Assembly: GCA_020024515.1 (NCBI GenBank)
Contig: JAHHTR010000019.1
Span: 1-28,203, forward strand
Direction: 5' to 3'
Source of the DNA: Angelakisella sp.
Lineage (GTDB): Bacteria > Bacillota > Clostridia > Oscillospirales > Ruminococcaceae
DNA length: 28,203 nt
Below are positions 8,482 through 16,459 of this stretch, one piece after another. Each line of letters opens with the position of its first letter. Positions within the stretch are counted from its first letter, which is position 1. A program made the position numbers and the translations under genes. The notes under the pieces are model-generated. The model was not told where the DNA came from, made no database searches, and saw nothing but the letters and a program-made list of their open reading frames with translations.

Positions 8482-9645
8482 TCATTCGTTAATTCTCAAA
8501 AAATCAAGTATTTTTTGGAACAAAGTTTTTTCTTCTTCTTTTATATCAAATACATCTTCGTCTGCTCGCAGTTCTATTGCAGATATTAAAATATCATCTT
8601 TGTAATACTCAACCTTTCCCATTATATCACCTTTTTTAATTGGTGCATAGTAAAATTTGTCAGTATATACTTTCGTTGTAAGCTCTTTTATTACACTGTT
8701 GTTTTTAATTACAATATATTCTACATTACCTTGACCGCTTGCCGTAATACTGTTTTTCATTCCACCGACAACGTTAAGCTTTAATTTGTTTATGGGTACC
8801 GTTGTCTTTTTTTCTACACAGTTAAAATATTTATTGTATAAAAAAGTATGTGTGTTCCAGTCATCGGGACAGTTCAGTGTGACACAGATAAGTGTTATAC
8901 CGTTTTTTTCAACAGCGGAAACAAGGCATCTGCCCGCCTTGTCGGTAAATCCTGTTTTTACACCAACGCACCCCTCATATAATTTTAAAAGTTTGTTGTG
9001 GTTTCTGAGACTTCTTTTATACGGAGGATTGCCAAAATTTAACTGTATATACGGTTTTGATGAAATTTCTTTAAACTTTGGATTTTGCATAGCAACAGCG
9101 CCAAGAATTGCCATATCTTTGGCAGTTGAATAATGATTGTCGTTAGGCAGTCCCGATGGGTTTGCAAAGTGGGTATCTTTCATATTAATAAGTTTTGCCC
9201 GTTCGTTCATCATTTCCGCAAATTTATTCTTATTGCCGGCAATTTTCACAGCGGCGGCATTTGCGGCGTCGTTGCCCGATGCTGAGAGCATACCGCCGGC
9301 TAAATTATACAGTGTGACAGTATCTCCTTCGCAAAGCCCCATTGATGACCCTTCTGCCTTTATTGCCTCGCTGTCAACGGTAAATTCTTCGTCTAGATTA
9401 GGCTGTTCAAGAGTAAGCAGTGCTGTCATTATCTTTGTTGTGCTTGCCATAGGAAGTTTTTCAGTTTCGTTTTGTCCGAATAATATCTCTCCTGTACTTG
9501 CCTCCATAACAACAGCGGCTTTTGCATTTACAGATGTATTTTGATTAGTCACATCTATTAAAGCATACACATTTATTGGGAAAAAAACAAGTCCAAAAAT
9601 TAAAAAATTTATAATTATTACTGTAAATTTTATGTTTTTTTTCAT
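8482..9645 (-). CDS. dacF: D-alanyl-D-alanine carboxypeptidase, DacF-like (peptidase S11)
   Basis: A penicillin-binding serine carboxypeptidase that trims the terminal D-Ala of peptidoglycan stem peptides outside the membrane. The three active-site motifs are present: STTK at residues 68-71 (nucleophile Ser68), SGN at 123-125 and KTG at 230-232. An N-terminal signal peptide or anchor spans about residues 7-29. The C-terminal beta-domain (about 285-370) is typical of S11 enzymes. At 387 residues it fits DacF/DacB. Its position at the head of a run ending in ytfJ suggests a link with spore cortex or general wall maturation, but vegetative DacA-type function cannot be excluded. The start follows an AAAGG RBS. 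Confidence 0.94.
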   Translation of the reverse strand: MKKNIKFTVIIINFLIFGLVFFPINVYALIDVTNQNTSVNAKAAVVMEASTGEILFGQNETEKLPMASTTKIMTALLTLEQPNLDEEFTVDSEAIKAEGSSMGLCEGDTVTLYNLAGGMLSASGNDAANAAAVKIAGNKNKFAEMMNERAKLINMKDTHFANPSGLPNDNHYSTAKDMAILGAVAMQNPKFKEISSKPYIQLNFGNPPYKRSLRNHNKLLKLYEGCVGVKTGFTDKAGRCLVSAVEKNGITLICVTLNCPDDWNTHTFLYNKYFNCVEKKTTVPINKLKLNVVGGMKNSITASGQGNVEYIVIKNNSVIKELTTKVYTDKFYYAPIKKGDIMGKVEYYKDDILISAIELRADEDVFDIKEEEKTLFQKILDFLRINE

Positions 9646-9720
9646 TAGTATAGCCTTTCAATAAATATTTTATTATATATAATAAAAGTATGTTGTAAGT
9701 TTATAAAAAATGAGTAATAC

Positions 9721-9758
9721 AAAAAATACTTCTATATTTATTTTAAAAATATAGAAGT
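9721..9758 (-). terminator. Intrinsic terminator after the dehydrogenase pseudogene
   Basis: The arms 9728-9739 and 9747-9758 form a 12-bp stem with a 7-nt loop. Read on the minus strand it is followed by ATTTTTT. It ends transcripts coming from the GntR/dehydrogenase region before dacF. The + side has TTCTTTT, so weak activity in that direction is possible. Confidence 0.75.
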
Positions 9759-9857
9759 TCTTTTATGGAATAAGTATATTAAAATAATAAATTGAGTAAA
9801 ACTTTTATTATTTTATTAATTTAATAAATCAAATATTTTTTACACAATAGTATATTA

Positions 9858-10549
9858 TTACATCAGTTTTGTTTTTATAATATTTATTATTTCTTCCGTA
9901 AACTCTTGTGTGGTAGCATCGTTTTTTGTTCCGTCAACAATAATCTTACATTCATTTAAGGCACTGTCAAGTGTATTTGCCTTAGTAACAAATAGTTACA
10001 TTTTTTTACCGTTTTGTTTTGCGTACTCAAAAGCATCTCTTACTATTCTTCAAGTGCCTCTGTTTGTTGTAACTTTAAAGTCCATAGCCAATATATTATC
10101 TATATCTATACCTTTACTTCCGAGAGTATATTCTCCCTCGGTATTTTCTTTAAAAAATATCCAATCTATATTTTTTTCGTAATATTGTGTATCGGGTGTT
10201 GTAGTAGGTCCTTTTAAAAAACATCACAAGATATAATTTATATTAAAATATTTTGTGGAACACTTGTGCCATGTTTAATACGATTTTCTATTGCAAGTGC
10301 GTTTATTTTTTCAAATATTATTTGGTTTTCTGCCAGTTCTTTTTTTAGTAGGGCAGTCAGTATCTTTTTTGGGGAATTTATTATTATCGGACCTATTCCG
10401 TCACCGCTACATAAACCTATTTTATTTGTTCTTTTTGTGCAAAGTCTGTGACTATACTATTGTGTTCGATATTTTGAGCACGTGCTATTTGACCTTTAAG
10501 TAGCTCTTTAAAATGTGCAGTTGCTGCCTCTATATATTTTTGTTCACAT
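9858..10549 (-). pseudogene. Decayed isocitrate/isopropylmalate-type dehydrogenase
   Basis: No long frame survives, but stitching frames on the minus strand gives CEQKYIEAATAHFKELLKGQ, then SGDGIGPI (the cofactor/substrate loop of the isocitrate/isopropylmalate dehydrogenase fold), ENRIKHGTS, LKGPTTTP, NIDWIFFKENTEGEYTLGSKG, DFKVTTNRG and VTKANTLDS. Defects include an extra T just after the start (ATG then TGAACAA, expected ATGGAACAA), a frameshift before SGDGIGP, a lost base in a T/A run near 10215, a TGA near 10050, a TAA near 9990 and at least two internal deletions (after TTTP and after VTKAN). About 230 codons remain of the 400 or more expected. The RBS AAAGGAA (10552-10558) is still intact. 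It lies 11 bp after gntR, so it was the second gene of that unit. Confidence 0.85.
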
Positions 10550-10560
10550 TTTTCCTTTCT

Positions 10561-11241
10561 TTATAAAATGCTCTCATCTTTTTCTGTCCCTTTAAAAGTT
10601 TTTGTTAAATTATCCCTTGCATGTGTTATGTGTTCAATAATAAGTTTTTCTGTTAAATCCGAGTTATGATTTGCTATTGCCTCAAAGATTTCTCTATGTT
10701 CATGAACAGCAGTGACCGCTCTTCCGTTAGATGCCATTGATGTTCTGCGGAACATTTTTATTTTGCGATGTAGTATAGATAAAATTTGTTCGTATATTTT
10801 GCTTCCTGCAAATTCATATATTTTTTGATGAAATACGGAATCGAGTTTTTTTATGTTTTCTTCCGAAAGACGTGATACATAAAATTCCTGTAAATCCACA
10901 ACTTCACGCAGTTCTTTTATTTGCTCATCTGTTATTTGCATTGCGGTTTTGCGAGAGGCAAGTCCTTCTATTTTCATACGTATTTCATAAATATCGTTGA
11001 TATCTTTTTCGCTAAAAGGAACAACAACAGCACCTTTATTTGGCACAATTTCTATTAATCCTTCTTTTGCCAGTTGTTTTAGAGCCTCACGAACAGGTGT
11101 ACGGCTTACACCGAGTTCTTGTGAAATTTTTACCTCTGTTAAGTTTTCTCCGTCTTTATATACTCCACTAAGTATTCTTTCTTCTAGTTTTTGAAAAACT
11201 GTATCGGAAAGTGATAAACTTTGTTGTGATAATAAGTGCAT
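10561..11241 (-). CDS. GntR family (FadR/FCD subgroup) transcriptional regulator
   Basis: A 226-residue DNA-binding regulator. The N-terminal winged helix-turn-helix spans about residues 10-75 (LTEVKISQELGVSRTPVREALKQLAKEGLIEI is the classic GntR signature). The all-helical FCD effector domain follows, with probable metal ligands Asp134, His138, His182 and His204. FCD regulators commonly sense organic acids bound through the metal. AGGAGG precedes the ATG. It is divergent from the hydratase pseudogene and directly upstream of the dehydrogenase pseudogene, so it most likely controlled both. The gene looks fully intact although both neighbours are dead. The ligand is unknown; a tricarboxylate or hydroxy acid is an inference from the neighbours. 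Confidence 0.92.
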   Translation of the reverse strand: MHLLSQQSLSLSDTVFQKLEERILSGVYKDGENLTEVKISQELGVSRTPVREALKQLAKEGLIEIVPNKGAVVVPFSEKDINDIYEIRMKIEGLASRKTAMQITDEQIKELREVVDLQEFYVSRLSEENIKKLDSVFHQKIYEFAGSKIYEQILSILHRKIKMFRRTSMASNGRAVTAVHEHREIFEAIANHNSDLTEKLIIEHITHARDNLTKTFKGTEKDESIL

Positions 11242-11267
11242 TTTGTTTCCTCCTTAATATGATTTTC

Positions 11268-11299
11268 AGTATAATTGTATACCATTATGCAATTATACT
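11268..11299. promoter_or_regulatory. Palindromic operator candidate for the GntR regulator
   Basis: AGTATAATTG (11268-11277) and CAATTATACT (11290-11299) are a perfect 10-bp inverted repeat 12 bp apart. Inside it, TTGTATACCA (11275-11284) resembles the FadR-type half-site pattern GT-N2-AC. The repeat covers the -10 box and start site of the gntR promoter, so autoregulation is plausible. Confidence 0.55.
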
Positions 11300-11321
11300 G
11301 TATTAAAATATTTTAAGTCAA
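11292..11321 (-). promoter_or_regulatory. Promoter of gntR
   Basis: On the minus strand TTGACT (11321-11316) and TATAAT (11297-11292) are 18 bp apart, a near-consensus sigma-A promoter. Transcription would begin near 11285, within the palindromic repeat. Confidence 0.7.
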
Positions 11322-11438
11322 GGTTAAATCTTTTCATACTTTAATATTTGTATTTTTAAATAAAAACTATAACAGTGCATATAAAAAGTATAAAGTTTTT
11401 TTTAGTTTTATTACAATATATATTTTTTATTTGTATGC

Positions 11439-11444
11439 TATAAT
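11439..11444 (+). promoter_or_regulatory. Possible -10 box of the hydratase pseudogene
   Basis: TATAAT lies 40 bp before the remaining hydratase coding sequence. No good -35 element is visible at 16-18 bp upstream, so the assignment is weak. Confidence 0.25.
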
Positions 11445-11483
11445 TATCTATATGCTGTTTAATAAAATGGGCGTAAGATATGA

Positions 11484-12307
11484 TAAAGTCATAATATGTC
11501 AAATGATACGGAAAATCTTGAAATTAAGTTTGATTCGCTCACAAGTCATGATATAACATACGTTGGAATAATAGAGATAGCTATTGCAAATGGTCTAAAA
11601 GAATTTTCAATGCCATATATTCTTACAAATTGCCATAATTCGTTGTGTGCTGTTGGTGGAACTATTAATGAAGATGATCACGTATTTGCACTGTCTTCCG
11701 TAAAAAAATACGGTGAGGTATATGTTCCGCCAAACCTTGCAGTTATTCATCAGTATAATCGAGAGATGATGGCAGGCTGTGGCAAAATGATAAAAATGAT
11801 ACTTGGTTCCGACAGTCATACAGGATATGGAATTTCATAATAGTATTGATGTCATGACTACCGAAACCACACATAGCGAAAATTATTAATATATTGAAAA
11901 ACAATGGTTTAAAAATAGGTGATATGCAAAATATAGGTGTAGGAAGTACATTTTTCTCAAAGAAAGTCGGTGACGGTTCAGCACGTGAACAAGCTGCCTC
12001 TTGTCAAAAAGTTTTGGGTGGCTGGGAAAATACAGCATTGCAGTATGACACAAAACACTATCGCTCAAATCTAATTAACTGTGGTATAATACCGTTTATT
12101 ACAAAAAATACGGAAAATATAAAACTTAATGAATATATATATATTGAAAAAAATATATCCATTTATTGAATAATCAAAATGAATTTAAGGTTTATATTAA
12201 TAAGAAATAATAAGTTTATTAAAACAAATCTTTATATAGATGAGTTGACAGGAGATGAACGAGATATACTTATAAATGGCTCACTTATAAATAAAATTTC
12301 TAATTAA
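11484..12307 (+). pseudogene. Decayed aconitase-family hydratase (YbhJ-like)
   Basis: Fragments of a protein that is normally about 750 residues. Piece one (11487-11840) gives EIKFDSLTSHDITYVGIIE, LTNCHNSLCAVGGTINEDDH, NLAVIHQYNREMMAGCGKMI and LGSDSHTGYG. A shifted frame then reads EFHNSIDVMTTETT (about 11831-11870), a motif from mid-protein. Piece two (about 11882-12165) gives KVGDGSAREQAASCQKVLGG and KHYRSNLINCGIIPF near the C-terminus. The last piece reads TNLYIDELTGDERDILINGS and stops at 12305-12307. Thus the N-terminus and two large internal blocks are gone and several frameshifts are present. A 9-bp tandem duplication (AAAATGATA twice, 11784-11801) duplicates KMI. It is divergent from gntR and was probably its target. 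Confidence 0.85.
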
Positions 12308-12310
12308 AAA

Positions 12311-12350
12311 AAGTTCTTTCCACAATTTAAATATTTTGTGGAAAGAACTT
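12311..12350. terminator. Bidirectional terminator between the hydratase remnant and the ABC operon
   Basis: A perfect 15-bp stem (12311-12325 with 12336-12350) with a 10-nt loop, flanked by an A-run on the left and TTTTC on the right. It can terminate the + strand hydratase remnant and the minus-strand ABC operon. Confidence 0.88.
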
Positions 12351-12375
12351 TTCTTGTATTTTGATTTTTTTCATA

Positions 12376-13176
12376 TCAGTTCATTAACATTCTGTCATTT
12401 GCAAGTTCATTACCGGATATATTTTCAAATTTAGCCAATAAATCTTTTACTGTCAGATTTTTCTTTTCTTCGCCGCTTACGTCATATATTATTTTACCAT
12501 TGTGCATCATAATCAAACGGTTACCCATACGTATGGCATCTTTCATATTGTGTGTTATCATAAGGGTTGTTATATTATCTTTTTTAACCATTTTCTGTGT
12601 AATTCCAAGAACTTTTGCGGCAGTTTTTGGATCAAGAGCCGCTGTATGTTCGTCAAGCAGAAGTATTTTAGGTTTTTTCAGTGTAGACATAAGAAGTGTC
12701 AGTGCCTGTCTTTGCCCACCTGAAAGAAGTCCAACTTTTGATGTCAGTCTGTTTTCTAGTCCAAGGTCCAGCATAGCAAGTAATTTTTCATATTCTTTGC
12801 GTTCCTTGTCGGTTATTCCCCAGCCAAGACCACGTATTTTTCCACGTCTGTATGCCATAGCCAGGTTTTCCTCTATTCCCATATCCGAGGCTGTCCCACG
12901 CATAGGATCTTGAAAAACACGGCCAACATATTTTGCCCGTTTATGTTCTGGCATTTTGGTTACATCAACTCCGTCAATTTCTATTTTTCCACTACCGATA
13001 TCGCAAGGGAATACCCCTGCTATCATATTAAGAAGTGTGGATTTACCCGCACCGTTTCCGCCTATTACTGTTACAAAGTCACCGTCATTCAGTTTAAAAT
13101 CAAGTCCTTGCAGTGCTTTTTTCTCGTTTACTGTACCTATATTAAATGTCTTTGATATATTTGTTAGAGTAAGCAT
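12376..13176 (-). CDS. ABC transporter ATP-binding protein, TrpZ/COG1101 type
   Basis: The cytoplasmic ATPase that powers the importer encoded by the next two genes. Walker A GGNGAGKST is at residues 39-47, the ABC signature LSGGQ at 151-155 and Walker B ILLLDE at 171-176, followed by HTAALDP, wording typical of this subfamily; the H-loop lies in MITHNMKDA. Length 266. The frame is open from TTG at 13191, but ATG at 13176 is preceded by GGGGAAA and matches homologues. It is last of three genes; the gap to the permease is 35 bp. The family serves tryptophan/tyrosine uptake in streptococci and clostridia; the substrate here is inferred. Confidence 0.92.
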   Translation of the reverse strand: MLTLTNISKTFNIGTVNEKKALQGLDFKLNDGDFVTVIGGNGAGKSTLLNMIAGVFPCDIGSGKIEIDGVDVTKMPEHKRAKYVGRVFQDPMRGTASDMGIEENLAMAYRRGKIRGLGWGITDKERKEYEKLLAMLDLGLENRLTSKVGLLSGGQRQALTLLMSTLKKPKILLLDEHTAALDPKTAAKVLGITQKMVKKDNITTLMITHNMKDAIRMGNRLIMMHNGKIIYDVSGEEKKNLTVKDLLAKFENISGNELANDRMLMN

Positions 13177-13211
13177 TATATATTTCCCCAATTCTATTAA
13201 TATATTTTGAT

Positions 13212-14099
13212 TTATTTATTACTGTATTTAAGAGTTTTTATTTTGTTTTTGAATACAGGTAAAGCAAGGGCAAGAGCAACGATTATTGCTGTAAATAGTT
13301 TTAAATCTGTTGAACGCATACCAAGTTGCAATACACCCGCAATTACAAGACGATATATAATAGAACCAAAAATAACGGTTGCCATTCTGTATGCAAAAGA
13401 AAAACGATTGCCGAAGATTACTTCACCGATTACTACTGAGGCAAGACCTATAACAATAGCACCTGTACCCATATCTACTGCCGCAAATCCCTGTGACTGT
13501 GCAACAAGTCCACCGGCAAGGGCAACAAGTCCATTACTTATCATTAGTCCGAATATCTTCATTGTGGCAATATTTACACCTTGTGCCTTTACCATATCTT
13601 CGTTGTTACCTGTGGCACGTATCGCACTGCCAAGCTCTGTACCAAAGAACCAGTAAAGAACACCAATAATTATTATTGAAAAAATCAATCCGATGATTAT
13701 ATTTGATAAATTTGATGATATATTAAGTTTATCTTGTAGCCAAGTAAATATAGTTTTTTCACCAAGAAGTGAAACATTTGCTCTGCCCTGTATACGTAAA
13801 TTAATTGAATAAAGAGCTATCATTGTAAGTATACCTGAAAGAATAGGTGGTATTTGCAGTGAAGTATGCAGAAAGCCTGTAATCATTCCGCAAAGAAGTC
13901 CGGCAACAAGAGCAAGTAACAGCGATATAACAGGATTTACGCCAAGTGTTATAAGTACTGATGCCACTGCACCGCCTGTTGCAAAGCTACCATCTACCGT
14001 AAGGTCGGAAAACTGCATAACTTTGTATGTAATATATACTCCCAGTGCCATTATTCCCCATAAAATACCTTGTCCGAATGCTCCGAATATTATTTCCAT
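13212..14099 (-). CDS. ABC transporter permease, TrpY/COG4120 type
   Basis: Integral membrane subunit of the importer, related to the branched-chain amino acid (LivH-like) permease superfamily. About eight hydrophobic helices are visible in 295 residues. Typical segments are GIMALGVYITYKVMQFSDLTVDGSFATGGA near the N-terminus, AIRATGNNEDMVKAQGVN (the cytoplasmic coupling loop, about residues 180-197) and ASVVIGEVIFG. The ATG at 14099 is preferred over the TTG at 14120, which lies in the GAAAGAGAG ribosome-binding region. It lies between the lipoprotein and ATPase genes, forming a complete three-component system. Confidence 0.92.
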   Translation of the reverse strand: MEIIFGAFGQGILWGIMALGVYITYKVMQFSDLTVDGSFATGGAVASVLITLGVNPVISLLLALVAGLLCGMITGFLHTSLQIPPILSGILTMIALYSINLRIQGRANVSLLGEKTIFTWLQDKLNISSNLSNIIIGLIFSIIIIGVLYWFFGTELGSAIRATGNNEDMVKAQGVNIATMKIFGLMISNGLVALAGGLVAQSQGFAAVDMGTGAIVIGLASVVIGEVIFGNRFSFAYRMATVIFGSIIYRLVIAGVLQLGMRSTDLKLFTAIIVALALALPVFKNKIKTLKYSNK

Positions 14100-14128
14100 A
14101 AATATAATTCTCTCTTTCAATAAATTTT

Positions 14129-15100
14129 TTATTTAACTATTCTTTCTGCGCTTGCAAGTAGTTCTTTTGGAATATTAATATTTATGGTCTTTGCTGTTTT
14201 TTCATTAATAACCAATGAAACATCTTTGCTGTATTGTATTGGCATATCCTGTGGCTTTTTACCGTTGAATAAAATTTCCACAGCCATATCTGCCGTATCT
14301 TTGCCTAGTTTATAGTAATCTACACCATAAGTGGCAAGTCCGCCTTTGTCAACAAGAGCAGGCTCACCAACTATTGTGGGAATTTTAAGAGTATTGCATA
14401 TATCAGAAACTGTAACCATAGCGTCGGATATTACATTATCTGTCGGTGCATATATGGCATCAACTTTGCCGCTTAGTGACTCCACAACTTGCTTAATGTC
14501 ATTTGAAGTAACAACTGTTGCGTGAGTTGTTTTTATTCCCTTTGATTTTAAGATTTCTTCAACTTGTTTGGCTTGTATTTCGCTGTTGGGCTCACTGGAA
14601 CAATACAGAACAGCTATATTTTTTGCCTGTGGCACTATTTGAGTAAGCAAGTCAATTTGTTTTTCTATTGGGTTTAGGTCGGAAGTACCTGTAACATTAG
14701 TCATAGGTTTGTTGTTGTCTTTTACCAGCTTAGAAGCGGCTGGATCAGTGACCGATGTACATAAAATAGGTATTTCTTTTGTTTTGGTTGCCACAGTCAT
14801 AGCCGCCGGTGTTGCAATGGCAAGTATTAAATCATTTTTATCATTTACAAGTTTATCAGCAATAGTAACGCAGTTAGACATATCTCCCTGTGCATTGTGA
14901 TAATCTATTTTTATATTTACACCATCTTTATAACCAAGCTCAGCAAGTCTGTCAATAAAACCATTATATGATTTATCAAGTGCATCGTGTGATGTTAGTT
15001 GTGTTATACCTATTTTAATCATTCCATTATCTATATTGTGGCAACCGCTAACCATAGTCACCATAAGTAATGCTAAAATAAACGAAAGTACTTTTTTCAT
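14129..15100 (-). CDS. ABC transporter substrate-binding lipoprotein, TrpX/COG2984 type
   Basis: Extracellular binding protein of the importer. A lipoprotein signal peptide ends in the lipobox VSGC with Cys20 as the lipidated residue. The mature part (about 300 residues) has the two-lobe COG2984 fold, with IGITQLTSHDALDKSYNGF, AIATPAAM, TSDLNPIEKQIDL and YAPTDNVISDAM. Characterised relatives are streptococcal TrpX (tryptophan) and C. difficile CD0873 (tyrosine, also an adhesin), so an aromatic amino acid is the best guess. The start is well supported by AAGGAGAT. It is the first gene of the operon. I see no T-box or other aromatic-responsive leader in the 100 bp upstream. Confidence 0.92.
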   Translation of the reverse strand: MKKVLSFILALLMVTMVSGCHNIDNGMIKIGITQLTSHDALDKSYNGFIDRLAELGYKDGVNIKIDYHNAQGDMSNCVTIADKLVNDKNDLILAIATPAAMTVATKTKEIPILCTSVTDPAASKLVKDNNKPMTNVTGTSDLNPIEKQIDLLTQIVPQAKNIAVLYCSSEPNSEIQAKQVEEILKSKGIKTTHATVVTSNDIKQVVESLSGKVDAIYAPTDNVISDAMVTVSDICNTLKIPTIVGEPALVDKGGLATYGVDYYKLGKDTADMAVEILFNGKKPQDMPIQYSKDVSLVINEKTAKTININIPKELLASAERIVK

Positions 15101-15140
15101 TATTGTATCTCCTTACAAATGATAATGTTTGCTTTAATAA

Positions 15141-15168
15141 TTTAATGCTTTTGTGTTTTAATGCTTTT
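15141..15168. repeat. Tandem 12-bp direct repeat upstream of the ABC operon
   Basis: TTTAATGCTTTT occurs at 15141-15152 and again at 15157-15168, a 16-bp period. It lies 41-68 bp before the lipoprotein gene. It could be a regulator site or just local AT-rich repetition. Confidence 0.4.
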
Positions 15169-15194
15169 ATTCGCAAAAGTATTTTACTATAAAA

Positions 15195-15242
15195 ATATAT
15201 AAGTGTCAATAGTTTTTATATTTTTTATTGGCACTTATATAT
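15195..15242 (-). terminator. Terminator after the phosphodiesterase gene
   Basis: The arms 15195-15211 and 15226-15242 form a 17-bp stem (one G-T pair) with a 14-nt loop. Minus-strand transcription runs into a short ATTTTTA tail. It separates the phosphodiesterase gene from the ABC operon. Confidence 0.75.
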
Positions 15243-15252
15243 TTTATGAAAT

Positions 15253-15987
15253 TTATTTTTTTCTTTTATGTTGTATTAATGTTTGTGCAAGGTCGGGATA
15301 ATTTGTAATTATTACATCACAGCCATTTTCAATCAGTTGTTTTATATCTTCTGTTTCATTTGGTGTCCAAGCCATAGCCAAAATATTATTTCTATGTAAT
15401 TCGTCACATATTTCTTTGGTCAAAAACGTATAACCTGCATTAACACTGTAAGCATTATGTTTTTTTGCATATTCGCCTACATCAAGCAGCCAAGAGTCAA
15501 TTAATAATCCACATTTTAATGAGTTATCGTATTCCATTAATTCTTTGCAGGTATAGTGATTAAATGATGAATATACTATTCTGTCTTGTAAGTTAAATTC
15601 TTCTACTAACTTGCAAACTTTTTCTATCATACCATTGTATAAAAATTTACTTGTTTTCATTTCAATATTTGTTGTAATATTTTTATCTTTTATATATCCA
15701 AAGTATTCACGCAAGGTTGGTATTTTTTGAGTTGGCAAAATATCACCGAAACTTGCATTTGCACTTAGTTTTTTTATTTCATCAAGTGTATAGTCTTTAA
15801 CGTAACCTGTGCCATTTGTAGTACGGTTAACTGTTTCATCATGAATAATTACACATTCACCGTCTTTTGTCAGTTGTACATCAAGTTCGATACCGTTACA
15901 GCCTATTTCAACTGCTTTTTCGAATGCCAACATTGTGTTTTCGGGATATTTACCACTAAATCCTCTATGTCCATATATTTTTGTCAT
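15253..15987 (-). CDS. Glycerophosphodiester phosphodiesterase
   Basis: Hydrolyses glycerophosphodiesters to glycerol-3-phosphate and an alcohol, usually salvaging phospholipid breakdown products. The GDPD motifs are clear: GHRGFSGKYPENT (His7, Arg8, Glu16), IELDVQ (metal ligands Glu34 and Asp36) and the catalytic IIHDETVNRTTNG (His49), then EMKT later. The TIM-barrel is complete at 244 residues. No signal peptide is visible, so it acts in the cytoplasm. The frame is open upstream to 16092, but GGAGAAC lies 9 bases before the ATG at 15987 and the family begins with HRG at residue 7. It stands alone between its terminator and the tRNA gene. Confidence 0.95.
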   Translation of the reverse strand: MTKIYGHRGFSGKYPENTMLAFEKAVEIGCNGIELDVQLTKDGECVIIHDETVNRTTNGTGYVKDYTLDEIKKLSANASFGDILPTQKIPTLREYFGYIKDKNITTNIEMKTSKFLYNGMIEKVCKLVEEFNLQDRIVYSSFNHYTCKELMEYDNSLKCGLLIDSWLLDVGEYAKKHNAYSVNAGYTFLTKEICDELHRNNILAMAWTPNETEDIKQLIENGCDVIITNYPDLAQTLIQHKRKK

Positions 15988-16180
15988 AATTTCTGTTCTC
16001 CTTATAAAAAATATTTGATATAAAAGAACAGCACCACAAAAAATTGTCGGTGTTGTTAGTACTACTTTATCATAAAAACATAATAAAAGCAATTAATTAT
16101 AATAAATATAGATTGTAAAAAAACTTTTAAATATGGCTTTTAGCTTATAATAAATTTTTTCAAAAAAAACAAAAAAAGTA

Positions 16181-16209
16181 TTGACAAATAAATTATTATG
16201 CGTTATAAT
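16181..16209 (+). promoter_or_regulatory. Consensus promoter of tRNA-Leu
   Basis: TTGACA (16181-16186) and TATAAT (16204-16209) with exactly 17 bp between them, a perfect sigma-A promoter. Transcription would begin near 16216, leaving a leader of about 35 nt before the tRNA. Confidence 0.9.
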
Positions 16210-16250
16210 AAATAACGTTGTGAGGACAACTGGCAACAAAAACTAAATAT

Positions 16251-16333
16251 GCGGGCATGGCGGAATTGGCAGACGCGCTGGTCTTAGAAGCCAGTGGGCG
16301 ACCGTAAGAGTTCAAGTCTCTTTGCCCGCACCA
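16251..16333 (+). tRNA. tRNA-Leu (anticodon UAG)
   Basis: The acceptor stem pairs GCGGGCA (16251-16257) with TGCCCGC (16323-16329), discriminator A at 16330 and encoded CCA at 16331-16333. The anticodon arm CTGGT/GCCAG encloses loop CTTAGAA with anticodon TAG at 16285-16287. The long variable arm (TGGGCGACCGT) is typical of class II leucine tRNAs. It reads CUA and, by wobble, other CUN codons. Notably CTA is the favoured leucine codon in rpsB, tsf and nifJ of this window. Confidence 0.97.
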
Positions 16334-16340
16334 AGCTCAT

Positions 16341-16391
16341 AAAATCCGAACATTATCTTCAAGATTGGAGATGGGTTCGGATTTTGTATTT
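16341..16391 (+). terminator. Terminator after tRNA-Leu
   Basis: AAAATCCGAAC (16341-16351) pairs with GTTCGGATTTT (16375-16385). An inner ATCTT/GAGAT pairing may extend the stem, and a TTTT tail follows (16382-16385, with a further T-rich run to 16391). It is the first of two hairpins in tandem. Confidence 0.8.
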
Positions 16392-16420
16392 TACTGAAAA
16401 ATATTGTGTTTGCATAAATT

Positions 16421-16457
16421 AAGCCAATGGAATTTTGTGTTCCATCGGCTTTTTGTA
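16421..16457 (+). terminator. Second terminator-like hairpin after tRNA-Leu
   Basis: The arms 16421-16432 and 16440-16451 form a 12-bp stem with one mismatch, followed by a T-run (16450-16454). It may be a back-up terminator for the strongly promoted tRNA. Confidence 0.65.
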
Positions 16458-16459
16458 TT

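Noticed and set aside
9910..10503. Plus-strand reading frames in the gap before gntR
   Set aside because: They are antisense to the dehydrogenase remnant, have no RBS and are hydrophobic by reverse-strand composition.
11607..12169. Separate small genes at the hydratase locus on either strand
   Set aside because: The + strand frames are pieces of one decayed hydratase, and the minus-strand frames are antisense shadows of it.
16341..16457. A small RNA gene between the two hairpins after the tRNA
   Set aside because: Only about 35 bp lie between them and there is no promoter; tandem terminators explain it better.
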